Shown: piece after piece, positions 45,933-55,279 of the stretch
Numbering within the stretch: position 1 is the stretch's first letter
How the letters are laid out: each line of letters opens with the position of its first letter
DNA from: Paraburkholderia fungorum
Lineage (GTDB): Bacteria > Pseudomonadota > Gammaproteobacteria > Burkholderiales > Burkholderiaceae
Direction: 5' to 3'
Assembly (NCBI RefSeq): GCF_902833645.1
Contig: NZ_CADFGE010000007.1
Location: forward strand, 124,001 to 188,000
Length of the DNA: 64,000 bases
The notes under the pieces: generated by a model
The model's input: the letters and a program-made list of their open reading frames with translations, nothing else
What the model was told of the DNA's origin: nothing
The model's database searches: none
Program-made: the position numbers and the translations under genes

Positions 45933-46445
45933 GTGCGCGCATTCGCGGCACTCGTGCTGGTGCTGTGGGCGACCGCCGCCAGCGCCGACTGGCTCGCTGA
46001 CGTGCAGCCCGCGAAACTCGTGGGCGAGGGCGATTTCAGCGTGTTCGGCTTCAGGCTATACCGCGCGCAAATGTGGAGCGAACGCCTACCCGTCGACTAC
46101 AACGAACGCTTCGCGTTGCATATCATTTACGCTCGCGGCATCGGGCGCGAGCGATTCGTCGATACCGGGATGAGCGAAATCAGGCGTCTCGCGAATGCAC
46201 CGATTCCGGCGGACACATTGGCGCGCTGGCGTGCGGACATGATGCAGGCGCTGGTGGATGTCGGTCCAGGCGATCAACTAAGCGCGATCTATTTGCCGGG
46301 CAAAGGCGTGCGCTTTTACGCAGGCGACCGGATGACCGGCGAGTTCGACGACCTCGCTTTTGCACGCGCATTTTTCGGCATCTGGCTCGATCCGTCGACG
46401 CGCGCGCCGACGTTACGCAAACAGTTGCTCGGCGTGTCGCCATAG
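45933..46445 (+). CDS. Chalcone-isomerase-like periplasmic protein
   Basis: A 170-residue secreted protein: signal peptide (about residues 1-18, ASADWLAD), then a chalcone-isomerase-like fold (GEGDFSVFGFRLYRAQMWSE, then YARGIGRERFVDTG and GKGVRFYAG). Bacterial members are not flavonoid enzymes; the fold binds fatty acids. It starts with GTG one base after the methylase stop, so it belongs to the lipid operon and may bind or present the modified acyl product (inference). Confidence 0.8.
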   Translation: MRAFAALVLVLWATAASADWLADVQPAKLVGEGDFSVFGFRLYRAQMWSERLPVDYNERFALHIIYARGIGRERFVDTGMSEIRRLANAPIPADTLARWRADMMQALVDVGPGDQLSAIYLPGKGVRFYAGDRMTGEFDDLAFARAFFGIWLDPSTRAPTLRKQLLGVSP

Positions 46446-46455
46446 GACACAACGG

Positions 46456-46806
46456 CTACAGCAAAATGCCGGCGATTTGCAGCAGCAGAACAAGATTGAG
46501 CACCAGCACGGCGATCGTGCAGGCCACTGCGGCGATCGTGGTCGAGCGCCCGGTGGTCATGCTCGCGGGCAGCCCCAAACCGGTTGTGGCGTAGGTGTAG
46601 AACTGCGATTCGAGGTACTCCGGATTCAGCGCGAAGTTCAGTATTTCCGGGTCGCTCGGCGCGCTCTGGGCAGAGGCGATCGAGCCGGAGCCACTACCGC
46701 ACGCACTGATCAGTGTCCCACCGACCAGACCCAGTGCGCCGGCGTTGCGGAAAAACTGTCTGCGTTGCAGACGCCGTTCTATCCGGTGGTCAAATGCATC
46801 GATAAG
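46456..46806 (-). pseudogene. N-terminal remnant of a ferritin-like (Tat-exported) protein
   Basis: On the minus strand an open frame of 117 codons lacks any ATG, GTG or TTG near its beginning. It encodes a twin-arginine-like leader (RRLQRRQFFRNAGALGLVGG) with TLISACG, then SAPSDPEILNFALNPEYLE and QFYTYATTGLGLPASM, which matches my memory of Burkholderia ferritin-like domain proteins. After about 80 residues the similarity ends and a short hydrophobic tail runs to a stop. The start codon and most of the ferritin domain are missing, so I call it a decayed fragment. Confidence 0.65.
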
Positions 46807-47285
46807 TTATGCTGATTTATTGCTGGACTCCGAGCTGGCTATGCTCCTCAGATGGTTCGCTGCCAATCCCATGGATTCGCGACGCGCACGCGCGGAAAGC
46901 GGTTACGCAGGCGATGCACCAACGCAAATCGCGGACGCAAAAAGAGACCTCGTTCTTCCGGGAAGAACTAAACGATGCAGGGGGAAGAAAGCGAGTCATC
47001 AACGCCCTTACGGAGCGAATGGGCTACCCGGTGCAAAGCCCACAAAAGATTTCCGTGTGCGCTTGCAGAATGAGGCGGTCTCGCTCGGGGTAGCCGGTCC
47101 GTGAGCGGTTCCGGAGCAGGCACCTGAATGGCCACACCGAGCGGCTCGTGAACAGCCCCTGAAAATCGCTCGAAATCGTGCGGGAAGCCGCCCGCGATGC
47201 AGATTCAGCCCGGCTCGCGGAGGCCGTCCGGCGATCCTCTGTACAATTGGGCGTTCGTCATCATCGACCCACCTCGACCGAATTC
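46807..47285. other. Gene-poor region between ferritin-like remnant and map
   Basis: 479 bases. Short open frames on the plus strand (46809-47093, 46745-47104) have poor ribosome sites and no recognisable motifs. It could be the decayed rest of the locus that produced the pseudogene. The map promoter should lie near its end. Confidence 0.5.
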
Positions 47286-48071
47286 ATGGCCATTACCTAC
47301 AAGACTCCCGACGACATCGCCAAGCTGCGCATCTCCGGCCGCCTTGCGGCCGACGTGTTGGCGATGATCGGCGAGCACGTCAAGGCCGGCGTCTCCACCG
47401 ACGAGCTCGACGCGCTGTGCAACGACTACATTGTCAATACGCAAAAGTCCATTCCGGCAAATGTTGGTTATTTGGGATTTCCGAAGACGGTCTGCACGTC
47501 CGTCAACCAGGTGGTGTGCCACGGTATTCCCAATCGCAGCGAAATCCTGAAAGATGGCGACATCATCAATATCGACGTTGCGATTATCAAAGACGGCTAT
47601 TTCGGCGACACCAGCCGCATGTATTGCGTCGGCCAGCCGAGTACGGTGGCGCGCCAGCTGATCGACACGACCTATGAAGCCATGCTGGCCGGTATCCGCG
47701 AAGTAAAGCCGGGCGCCACGCTGGGCGACGTCGGCTACGCGATCCAGAAAATCGCGCAGCGCGACGGCTTCTCGATCGTGCGCGACTACTGCGGCCACGG
47801 CATCGGCAAGGTCTACCACGAAGACCCGCAGGTGTTGCACTACGGTCAGCCGGGGCAGGGCGTGCGTCTGAAACCGGGCATGGTCTTTACGATCGAACCG
47901 ATGATCAACGCGGGCCGCGCCGGCACCGCGGTGCAGCGCGACGGCTGGACGGTGGTCACCAAAGACCGCTCCCTGTCCGCGCAATGGGAACACATGATCG
48001 CCGTGACTGAAGACGGCTATGAGTTGCTGACGCCGTGGCCGGACGGCACCGGCACTTACGAAGCGCCCTGA
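47286..48071 (+). CDS. map: Methionine aminopeptidase, type I
   Basis: A 261-residue metalloprotease removing the initiator methionine from new proteins. All five metal ligands are visible: the aspartates in INIDVAIIKDGYFGDTS, the histidine in YCGHGIGKVYHEDP, and the glutamates in FTIEPMIN and QWEHMIAVTEDG. The frame extends to 47178, but the ATG at 47286 gives MAITYKTPDD, the normal start. It is probably monocistronic. Confidence 0.96.
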   Translation: MAITYKTPDDIAKLRISGRLAADVLAMIGEHVKAGVSTDELDALCNDYIVNTQKSIPANVGYLGFPKTVCTSVNQVVCHGIPNRSEILKDGDIINIDVAIIKDGYFGDTSRMYCVGQPSTVARQLIDTTYEAMLAGIREVKPGATLGDVGYAIQKIAQRDGFSIVRDYCGHGIGKVYHEDPQVLHYGQPGQGVRLKPGMVFTIEPMINAGRAGTAVQRDGWTVVTKDRSLSAQWEHMIAVTEDGYELLTPWPDGTGTYEAP

Positions 48072-48256
48072 ACGCATTGGCCGGCGCGCTTCGCGAGCCG
48101 GTTATCAAGGCGGTGGGCGGGTGAATGGCCGCGCAATCGGCGCGCGGCGCCAACGCCAGGGAGCGGCGCCACGGTCCGATCCAGTAAATAAGCATTTGAC
48201 TCGCGCGCCGGTTCGGTTAAAGCTATGCGTTAGGGTTTCAAGGGGTTTTCGTCTGC

Positions 48257-48790
48257 ATGAGTCCGTCATTGACCGTTCGCCGTATCGCCGCTGATCAGGG
48301 CGCCGTTTTCCGCGAACTCCGCACTGCGTCGTTGCGGGAGGCGCCCTATGCCTTCGGCGAAACGCTCGAGGACGCGTTGTCGGCGGATGCCGCCACGTTC
48401 GACGCCACCGCTGCCGAACACGCCGTTTCGTTTATCGCCACCAGTTTCATTCTCTATACCGAAGGCCATCCGGCCGGACTGATCGAAGCACATTTCGACG
48501 ATACGGCGGCGCGCCGCGCGTTCGTCTGCGAGTTGTGGGTCGCGCCGGCCGTGCGTCATCTGCGCGGCGGCGAGTTGCTCGTCGACACCGCCAGCGCCTG
48601 GCTCGCCGGCGAAGGCGCGATGGAAATCTACGCGTGGGTCGCCGACGCCAACCGCAATGCAATGCGTTTTTACGAGGCGCTTGGCTTCGGTCCGACCGGC
48701 GAGCACCGCCGTGTCGCACGTGCGCCCGAGCAGGCCGAAAGCCTGCTGGTGCGCCACGTGCCGACCACGTCGCAGGTGTTTCAGCAGTGA
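48257..48790 (+). CDS. GNAT-family N-acetyltransferase
   Basis: A 177-residue acetyltransferase. It has the GNAT core: ELWVAPAVRHLRGGELLVDTA (acetyl-CoA pyrophosphate loop, about residues 91-111, quoted in part: VRHLRGGELLV) and the final strand/helix DANRNAMRFYEALGFGPTG. Substrate unknown. It stands alone between map and minC. Confidence 0.88.
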   Translation: MSPSLTVRRIAADQGAVFRELRTASLREAPYAFGETLEDALSADAATFDATAAEHAVSFIATSFILYTEGHPAGLIEAHFDDTAARRAFVCELWVAPAVRHLRGGELLVDTASAWLAGEGAMEIYAWVADANRNAMRFYEALGFGPTGEHRRVARAPEQAESLLVRHVPTTSQVFQQ

Positions 48791-49010
48791 TCTCACGAGC
48801 GGCGCGTCAGCCTGCCGCTCACATCCCTTCCGCGTCGCCGCAGCGTTCATGGCCGGGTTCATGGCCAAATGAGCGCCCCAAGCGCGGCCTGAACGGCCGA
48901 GGCGTGGCTATGTCACGGGTATTCAGGCCGCGGGGGCGCGTTCTCCCGGCAAAAAAACTCGCTCCCCGCCTGTACGCCTGTAAAATACGCAAAATTTTTT
49001 GCCGAACGCT

Positions 49011-49859
49011 ATGTCGCCCAAGAAATCGCCCTTTTTCGAACTCCGCAGCGGCTCTGTCGACACGCTCCTGTTTGTGGTCAAGACAACCGACCTCGATGCA
49101 ATGCGCGCCGAACTGACCCGGCGCTTCGAGGCGACCCCCGAATTTTTCGCTAACGACGTCGTCGCGATCGACGTGCGTCGGCTCGCCGACAACGAACGCG
49201 TGCCGCTCGCCGACATCGCGCAACTGCTCGACAGCGTGCGCATGCGTCCGGTCGGCGTGGTCGCCAACGCTCAGCAGACGTGGGCGGCCGAATCCGCGCT
49301 GCCGCTGCTCGAAGCGCGCGACCGCCGCGGCGCCGCCGCAAAATCCGCTGACGAAGAAAGCGCCAATCCCGCTGTTGCGGCGCCGGTGGCCACCGCCGCG
49401 ACCGCCACGCCGCCGGCCGATCTGTTTGCCGACGCCGGCGGGGCGCCGGAAAACGGCACCCCGGCCACGGCCGCCGCAGTCGAGCCGGCGCCCGCTGCCG
49501 AGCCCGTCCGTCTCGCCACCTCGTCGCAAACCATGGTGGTCGACAAGCCGCTGCGCTCAGGCCAGCGCATCTACGCAAAGGGCGATCTGGTCGTGCTCGG
49601 TCTGGTGAGCTACGGCGCGGAAGTCATCGCGGAAGGCAACATCCACATTTACGCGCCGCTGCGCGGCCGGGCACTGGCCGGCGTGCAGGGCAATCACGAC
49701 GCGCGCATTTTCTGCACGTGTCTCGAACCGGAACTGATCTCGATCGCGGGCATCTATCGTACGACCGAGAACCCGCTGCCGGCCGATGTGCTCGGCAAGC
49801 CGGTGCAGATCTGGCTCGAAGAAGAAAAACTGATGATCGAACCACTGCGGCTCACCTGA
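49011..49859 (+). CDS. minC: Septum site-determining protein MinC
   Basis: A 282-residue inhibitor of FtsZ assembly. The N-terminal domain (about residues 1-105) begins KSPFFELRSGSVDTLLFVV. A long Ala/Pro-rich linker (about 105-175) follows, then the C-terminal beta-helix that binds MinD (RSGQRIYAKGDLVVLG, AEGNIHIYAPLRGRALAG). A TTG at 48999 is possible; the ATG at 49011 is the standard start. First gene of minCDE. Confidence 0.95.
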   Translation: MSPKKSPFFELRSGSVDTLLFVVKTTDLDAMRAELTRRFEATPEFFANDVVAIDVRRLADNERVPLADIAQLLDSVRMRPVGVVANAQQTWAAESALPLLEARDRRGAAAKSADEESANPAVAAPVATAATATPPADLFADAGGAPENGTPATAAAVEPAPAAEPVRLATSSQTMVVDKPLRSGQRIYAKGDLVVLGLVSYGAEVIAEGNIHIYAPLRGRALAGVQGNHDARIFCTCLEPELISIAGIYRTTENPLPADVLGKPVQIWLEEEKLMIEPLRLT

Positions 49860-49963
49860 TCGGCGTGGTGCGCACGCTGCCCTGAACCATCACGGCAGGC
49901 GGCGTTCCACGGCAAAGCGGGCCGCACATAATTGACGAATTTGACGAACACAAGGTAAGGGTA

Positions 49964-50779
49964 ATGGCAAAAATCATTGTGGTGACTTCGGGCAAGGGTG
50001 GCGTGGGCAAGACGACCACGAGCGCGAGTTTTGCATCGGCCCTCGCTCTGCGGGGCAGCAAAACCGCCGTGATCGACTTCGACGTCGGCCTGCGTAACCT
50101 CGACCTCATCATGGGCTGCGAGCGCCGGGTGGTGTACGACCTGATCAACGTGATTCAGGGCGAAGCGAACCTCAACCAGGCGCTGATCAAGGACAAGAAG
50201 TGCGAGAACCTCTTTATTCTCCCGGCTTCGCAGACGCGCGACAAAGACGCGCTGACCATGGAAGGCGTCGAGAAGGTCATCAACGACCTGATCGCAATGG
50301 ACTTCGAATTCATCGTCTGCGACTCGCCGGCCGGTATCGAATCGGGCGCACTGCTTGCCATGCATTTCGCTGACGAAGCGCTGATCGTGACGAATCCGGA
50401 AGTCTCCTCGGTGCGTGACTCGGACCGCATCCTCGGCATTCTGTCGTCGAAGACCAAGCGCGCGATCGAAGGCAAGGAGCCGATCAAGGAACACCTGCTG
50501 ATCACCCGCTACAACCCGAAGCGCGTCAGCGAGGGCGAAATGCTGTCGCTGACCGACATCCAGGAAATTCTGCGCATCGACCTGATCGGCGTGATTCCGG
50601 AATCGGAAGCGGTGCTGCACGCGTCGAACCAGGGGCTGCCGGCGGTCCACCTCGACGGTACCGACGTCGCCGAAGCCTATAAAGATGTCGTGTCGCGTTT
50701 CCTCGGCGAGCAGAAGTCGCTTCGCTTTACCGATTACCAGAAGCCAGGGCTGCTGCAGCGCCTCTTCGGCACCAAGTAA
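49964..50779 (+). CDS. minD: Septum site-determining ATPase MinD
   Basis: A 271-residue membrane-cycling ATPase that recruits MinC and oscillates with MinE. It has the deviant Walker A SGKGGVGKTTT (about residue 10), the IDFDVGLRNLDLIMG switch, FIVCDSPAGIESGAL and a C-terminal amphipathic membrane-targeting helix (PGLLQRLFGTK). It lies 104 bases after minC and 14 bases before minE. Confidence 0.98.
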   Translation: MAKIIVVTSGKGGVGKTTTSASFASALALRGSKTAVIDFDVGLRNLDLIMGCERRVVYDLINVIQGEANLNQALIKDKKCENLFILPASQTRDKDALTMEGVEKVINDLIAMDFEFIVCDSPAGIESGALLAMHFADEALIVTNPEVSSVRDSDRILGILSSKTKRAIEGKEPIKEHLLITRYNPKRVSEGEMLSLTDIQEILRIDLIGVIPESEAVLHASNQGLPAVHLDGTDVAEAYKDVVSRFLGEQKSLRFTDYQKPGLLQRLFGTK

Positions 50780-50793
50780 GGGGAGCGCACGTA

Positions 50794-51057
50794 ATGTCGA
50801 TTCTTTCGTTTTTGCTGGGCGAGAAGAAGAAATCCGCGTCGGTAGCGAAGGAACGCCTGCAGTTGATCATCGCGCACGAGCGCGCCGGCGGCCATGCGCC
50901 TGCCGATTACCTGCCTGCGTTGCAACGCGAACTGGTGGCCGTGATTTCAAAGTACGTGAAGATCTCCAACGACGATATTCGCGTGAGCCTGGAGCGCCAG
51001 GACGATCTTGAAGTGCTCGAGGTCAAGATTGAAATACCGCAGGCGGGTTCCGCGTAA
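50794..51057 (+). CDS. minE: Cell division topological specificity factor MinE
   Basis: An 87-residue protein that stimulates MinD ATPase and drives pole-to-pole oscillation. The N-terminus (MSILSFLLGEKKKSASVAKERL) is the membrane/MinD-binding region and ERLQLIIAHERAG the contact helix; the C-terminal beta domain ends VLEVKIEIP. It completes minCDE. Confidence 0.96.
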   Translation: MSILSFLLGEKKKSASVAKERLQLIIAHERAGGHAPADYLPALQRELVAVISKYVKISNDDIRVSLERQDDLEVLEVKIEIPQAGSA

Positions 51058-51384
51058 CGCGCTGCGCGCTCTGCTTCGTTGTGTCGATCCGACGTGACGG
51101 GATGGGGCGCGTAGACGCTGTCCTCCCGGTGGTGTCCTTCTGCTGTTCAATTAGACGCGCGGATGTGGGTTCTACGCGCCGTCTGCCTCTTTATCCTCTG
51201 TTTGCTGCCCGAACGCGCCGCGCCGTTGTGCATGGCCGCGTATGTCCGCACGTGGCTATGCCGTGCGGCGAAATAATCCGTTGCACTTCAGCGTGTGCCG
51301 TTACACGGCGGCAGTCAGCGCTTTTGATCCCTCGCGCATTAAACGGATAACGCCGGATTCGGTGTCCAACTACAGAGGGAAAAC
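51058..51384. other. Intergenic region minE / YXWGXW gene
   Basis: 327 bases. No hairpin with a T run follows minE. No gene or palindrome is convincing; the promoter of the next gene is presumably in the second half. A GAGGG ribosome site precedes 51385. Confidence 0.4.
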
Positions 51385-51699
51385 ATGAACAAGACCTTTC
51401 GCTTGCTGATCGCCAACGCTGTGCTGATCGCCGCTGGTGCATCCGCCATCGCGTCCGCTTCGGCCGCAGAAGTCGTTGTGATCGCACCGTCCGCACCGCC
51501 GGCCGTGCGCTACGAAGCCGTGCCGGCGCCGCGCGTCGGCTACGTGTGGGATCACGGTCACTGGCGCTGGGATCACGGCCGCTATGTGTGGGTGGCGGGC
51601 CACTGGCAAGCCGAGCGTGTCGGCTTCCACTGGGTGCCGGGCCACTGGGTCCAGCACGGTCCGAACTATCGCTGGGTCGAAGGCCACTGGGCGGCTTAA
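51385..51699 (+). CDS. YXWGXW-repeat-type secreted protein
   Basis: A 104-residue exported protein: signal peptide (cleavage near ASAAEV, about residue 28) and three or four Trp/His/Gly repeats of the form GHWxxxxxRYxWVxGHW (about residues 58-104). This family is common in Burkholderia, often in several copies, with no known function; surface or metal-binding roles are guesses. It is followed by a small lipoprotein gene. Confidence 0.82.
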   Translation: MNKTFRLLIANAVLIAAGASAIASASAAEVVVIAPSAPPAVRYEAVPAPRVGYVWDHGHWRWDHGRYVWVAGHWQAERVGFHWVPGHWVQHGPNYRWVEGHWAA

Positions 51700-51810
51700 G
51701 TCCTCAGACGCCAGCACTGTCCGGCACGGCGCGGTTGACCGCGTTCGTGCCGTTCTCTCCAGTTTGACGACTCAGGCGCCGCGCTCGCCTGCGTTTCTCA
51801 GGAACACGTG

Positions 51811-51921
51811 ATGAAAAAGAATCTGCTTCTGATCGCCGCATTGGCGGTCGTGCTGGCCGGCTGCGTAGTGGTGCCGGCGCGGCCAGTTTATGTGCACGCG
51901 CCGGGGGTGGTTGTTTACTGA
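51811..51921 (+). CDS. Very small lipoprotein (36 residues)
   Basis: A short gene: MKKNLLLIAALAVVLAGC is a complete lipoprotein signal with lipobox LAGC (Cys18), leaving only an 18-residue Val/Pro-rich mature peptide. AGGAA lies nine bases upstream of the ATG. Its end overlaps the converging ClC gene by 7 bases. It resembles the small lipoprotein at 55280 (both GC-[IV]-V-x-P-A after the lipobox). Confidence 0.7.
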   Translation: MKKNLLLIAALAVVLAGCVVVPARPVYVHAPGVVVY

Positions 51922-53330
51922 CGCGGGGCGCCGTCTTCAGCACGAGTACCGTCGTCGGTCTCATCGGCGACTGCGGCCTCGGGCGCCTCGACTTCGGGAA
52001 CTTCCGGCACCGGTGCTGGGGCGGGCTGTGGCAGCGGCGCCATATAGCGTTCCGCCAGCGACTCGTACAACGGCGGTGCGAGCAAACGCGATACGCGGCT
52101 CGCGATCAACGCGGTGGCCATCAGCGAGATCACCAGCGCATGACCATCGATCATCTCCATCACGATCACGAATGAGGTGATCGGCGACTGCGTGACGGCC
52201 GCCAGATAGCCCACCATCGCGAGGGCGATCAGCATGGGCAATTGCATCGAGCCGAACACCATGTGCAGCAGATTGCCGAAGCCCGCGCCGATCGACAGCG
52301 ACGGCGCGAAGATCCCGCCTGGAATACCCGGCAGATAAGAGCCGACCATCGAGATCATCTTCAGGAACGGATAGAACACCGACAGGTGCTCGTGTCCGTC
52401 GAGCAATCCGCGCGCTTCCGCGTAGCCGCTGCCGAAGGTCGTGCCGCCGGAGACGAGGCCGACCACTGCGATCAGGAAGCCGCACAACGCGGCGAATGCG
52501 ACCGGCCGCTCGCCGTGCAACTGACGCAGCGGCGCGGGAATCCAGCGTGCGGTGTTCAGCAGCAGCCAGCCGAACACGCCGCCCGCAATCCCGGTGACGA
52601 TTGCCGTGAGCACGACGGCTACCGCCAGCAGATCGGGGAAATGCGCGCCGATCTGAATGGTGCCGAAATAGGTGTAATTGCCGTTCAGGCCGAGCGCGAT
52701 CACACCGGCAATGATGATTGCCGTGATTAGCACGCCGCTCGCGCGGGCTTCGAAGCTGCGGGTGAGCTCTTCGATTGCGAACACGATGCCTGCCAGCGGC
52801 GTATTGAATGCCGCGGACAAGCCCGCTGCCGCGCCCGCGAGCACCAGTTGCCGTTCGATCAGCGCATTCGAGCGCGGGTAGAGCCGCCGCAGGTTGAACA
52901 TCAGTGCCGCGCCGACCTGCACGGTGGGTCCTTCGCGGCCGATCGTGAAGCCGCCGAGAATGGCCAGAAACGATACGGCGATCTTGCCGAACAGAATCCT
53001 GAACGACAGCAGCCGTGCGCCGTATTCGCCGGGCCTGGCATGCAGGGTGGCGATGACTTGAGGAATACCGCTGCCTTCGGCGCCGCGAAAGAACTTGCGC
53101 GTGAGCCAGACAGCGAGCGCGGCGACCGCGGGCGTGACGATCAACGGCGCCCATACGTGCTGATGCTGCATGGCGCGAAATGCGCCGTAGCCCCAGTCGA
53201 TTAGCCTCGCATACAGAACCGCCACCAGACCGACCGCGATCGCGCCGAGCCAGAAGACGCCGTATTGTCGCCACAGGCGTCTGGCGCGACGCACGATGCT
53301 GGAAGAGCGCGGAGGGAAAGCCCGGGACAT
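51915..53330 (-). CDS. ClC-family chloride channel/transporter
   Basis: A 471-residue ClC protein with about ten hydrophobic helices. The three anion-selectivity signatures are present: EGSGIPQ (about residue 87), GREGPTVQVGA with the gating glutamate (about 127), and PGGIFAPSLSIGAG (about 338). The C-terminus is Pro/Glu-rich with no CBS domain, as in bacterial ClC antiporters. It may aid acid resistance or halide balance. Its stop overlaps the small lipoprotein gene. Confidence 0.93.
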   Translation of the reverse strand: MSRAFPPRSSSIVRRARRLWRQYGVFWLGAIAVGLVAVLYARLIDWGYGAFRAMQHQHVWAPLIVTPAVAALAVWLTRKFFRGAEGSGIPQVIATLHARPGEYGARLLSFRILFGKIAVSFLAILGGFTIGREGPTVQVGAALMFNLRRLYPRSNALIERQLVLAGAAAGLSAAFNTPLAGIVFAIEELTRSFEARASGVLITAIIIAGVIALGLNGNYTYFGTIQIGAHFPDLLAVAVVLTAIVTGIAGGVFGWLLLNTARWIPAPLRQLHGERPVAFAALCGFLIAVVGLVSGGTTFGSGYAEARGLLDGHEHLSVFYPFLKMISMVGSYLPGIPGGIFAPSLSIGAGFGNLLHMVFGSMQLPMLIALAMVGYLAAVTQSPITSFVIVMEMIDGHALVISLMATALIASRVSRLLAPPLYESLAERYMAPLPQPAPAPVPEVPEVEAPEAAVADETDDGTRAEDGAPRQ

Positions 53331-53542
53331 GACGGATGTGCTGGCGCAAAGGGTGGATTATAAAGCGTGCCGCATCGACGAACGCTATGAAGGCGATCTG
53401 AAAATATGTAAAGAAAATATTTGTAAGTTTTCCAGCGTAACGGTCTGTATTGATGACCGGATTGCGCCCTGTGGCGTTTAGCAAAGATTATTCCCATCGT
53501 CGGCTAAAATAGTTTGACGTTCGAACAACTAACAGGTCCTCA

Positions 53543-54547
53543 ATGAAACGAGTTCTTATCGTCAAGGTCACTTCACTCGGCGATATCGTGCAGGCGTTGC
53601 CGGTCGTTGCCGACATTAAACGCGCTTTTCCCGGCGTTGCAGTAGATTGGGCGGCCGACGAAGCATTCGCCGAAGTGGTGCATTGGAGCGAAAGCGTGGA
53701 CCGCGTGCTTTGCGCCCCGCTGCGCCGCTTCAAGAAGGCGCGCCGCTGGAGCGATTTCAAGGCGATCGCGGCGTCGATCGCCGAATTGCGTGCCTACCGC
53801 TACGACTTCATCATCGACATTCACGGGGTGTACAAGAGCGCGATCATCGCCTTTCTGGCTCGCTCGTCTAAACGTATTGGCTATCAGTCCCGGGATCTGG
53901 GAGAGCGCGGCGCTGCATTTGCCTACACCGGGCGTTTCGGTCCCAGGCCGTCCTGCGATGCATGGCATGGCATGCGCATCAGCGCGGGTGAGGCGCTCGG
54001 CTATGAGGTCGAGGGGCCGCCGGCCTACAATCTGCGCCTGCCCGCACCGGCCGGGCTGCCGTTCGCGGCTAGCGGCGCCCCGGTCGCGGCGCTCTTTCAT
54101 GCCACCTCCAAAGACGACAAGAAGTGGCCGCTGTCCCATTGGGGGGCGGTCGGGCGTGAGTTGGTGCAGCGTGGTTTTCAGGTGGTGTTGCCGTGGGGCT
54201 CGGAACGCGAGCGTGCCGAGGCGGAACAGATCGCGTCACAGGTGCCGGGTTCGACCGTCCTGCCGAAACTGAGCGTGACCGAAATCGCGCAGATGATCGA
54301 CGGCTGCGCGCTGGTGGTCGGGGCCGATACGGGGCTCGTTCATCTGGCGCATGCATTGCAGAAGCGCACAGTCATGATTTTTGTGGCGACTTCGCCGGCG
54401 CATTGCGGCATCGACGCGCCGTTCCGCTCGATTTCGATCGGTGACGGCCGGTCAGTCCCAGCGGTCGCCGAGGTGCTGAAGGCGATCGATTACGTGCAGG
54501 GCGAATCGCACCCCGTTGCCATGCAGCACGGATCAGCCGCGGCCTGA
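53543..54547 (+). CDS. waaC: Lipopolysaccharide heptosyltransferase I
   Basis: A 334-residue GT9 glycosyltransferase that adds the first heptose to Kdo2-lipid A in the inner membrane. The N-terminus KRVLIVKVTSLGDIVQALPV is the WaaC signature, and the C-terminal domain has ADTGLVHLAHAL, the nucleotide-sugar site. Upstream lies an AT-rich promoter region (53395-53515, TAAAAT near 53505). It is the only LPS core gene here. Confidence 0.93.
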   Translation: MKRVLIVKVTSLGDIVQALPVVADIKRAFPGVAVDWAADEAFAEVVHWSESVDRVLCAPLRRFKKARRWSDFKAIAASIAELRAYRYDFIIDIHGVYKSAIIAFLARSSKRIGYQSRDLGERGAAFAYTGRFGPRPSCDAWHGMRISAGEALGYEVEGPPAYNLRLPAPAGLPFAASGAPVAALFHATSKDDKKWPLSHWGAVGRELVQRGFQVVLPWGSERERAEAEQIASQVPGSTVLPKLSVTEIAQMIDGCALVVGADTGLVHLAHALQKRTVMIFVATSPAHCGIDAPFRSISIGDGRSVPAVAEVLKAIDYVQGESHPVAMQHGSAAA

Positions 54548-55279
54548 GCGTAATTTCGCCGCGCTTTTGCGCAATCGTTTGGCTAATCGTTCGGTCAAAA
54601 GAAAAGAGGCGCGACGCACAGTCGCCCAATCAAACGAGCGCTGCCACGGAACGCCTCCGAAAAACGCCCGCGTCGGGGAACTACGGGCGAAGAGGAATCA
54701 CTTCAATGAACAAACTGACTCAGACACCGGGCGACCACCTCGGGTGATCGACCCAGTCCTAAACAGACCGCCGGCCGGCGGTCGAGTTCAATCACGCATT
54801 CATTGAGGCATGCCGCGCGCGTGCGGTGAGATTCGTCGGCCGCTTACCAGTGTCCCGATGCCGGTCTTTGACGACCGCGCTCTGCACCTGGACCAACCAT
54901 TGCGCATTACATACCTGTTAAATCTGTCGCTTTTCGTAGGGCGCCTAATTGGCTGTCCGCGCGGTTTCGCGCGCGGTTGCCGGCCTGGTTACGGCACGTG
55001 AAGCGCCGATTCAATACTCGCCGTCCGCGTTCCGGTCCGCGCGTCCGCCACGGACAAGGCTTGCACGTGGCTCGCATATCCAACCCAGTATAGGTGCTGT
55101 TTTCCTCTGATGTGAATCTGTTCACGCGATGGCTTGGCGCAGCCGGATTTAGGGGCGCAAACGTGTAACACACACGTGATCTTCCCTTACAAATGGCAAC
55201 GGTCGCGGGAGGCAGGGTCGTGTTCAATCGAGTCATTCGGGGTTTCGGCTCGAATGAATCTGACTCGAAGGAGAACAAT
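54548..55279. other. Large non-coding gap after waaC
   Basis: 732 bases with no defensible gene. It holds an 18-bp perfect palindrome GACCGCCGGCCGGCGGTC (54766-54783). Just before it is a 13-codon open frame (54706-54747, starts MNKLTQTPG) with AGAGGA upstream. The second half, from 55100, probably contains the promoter of the small lipoprotein at 55280. Confidence 0.5.

Noticed and set aside
46809..47093. 94-residue plus-strand open frame before map
   Set aside because: No ribosome site, no motif, unnatural composition; kept only as part of a gene-poor gap.
54706..54747. 13-residue peptide gene in the gap after waaC
   Set aside because: Ribosome site is plausible but the frame is too short to distinguish from chance without conservation.
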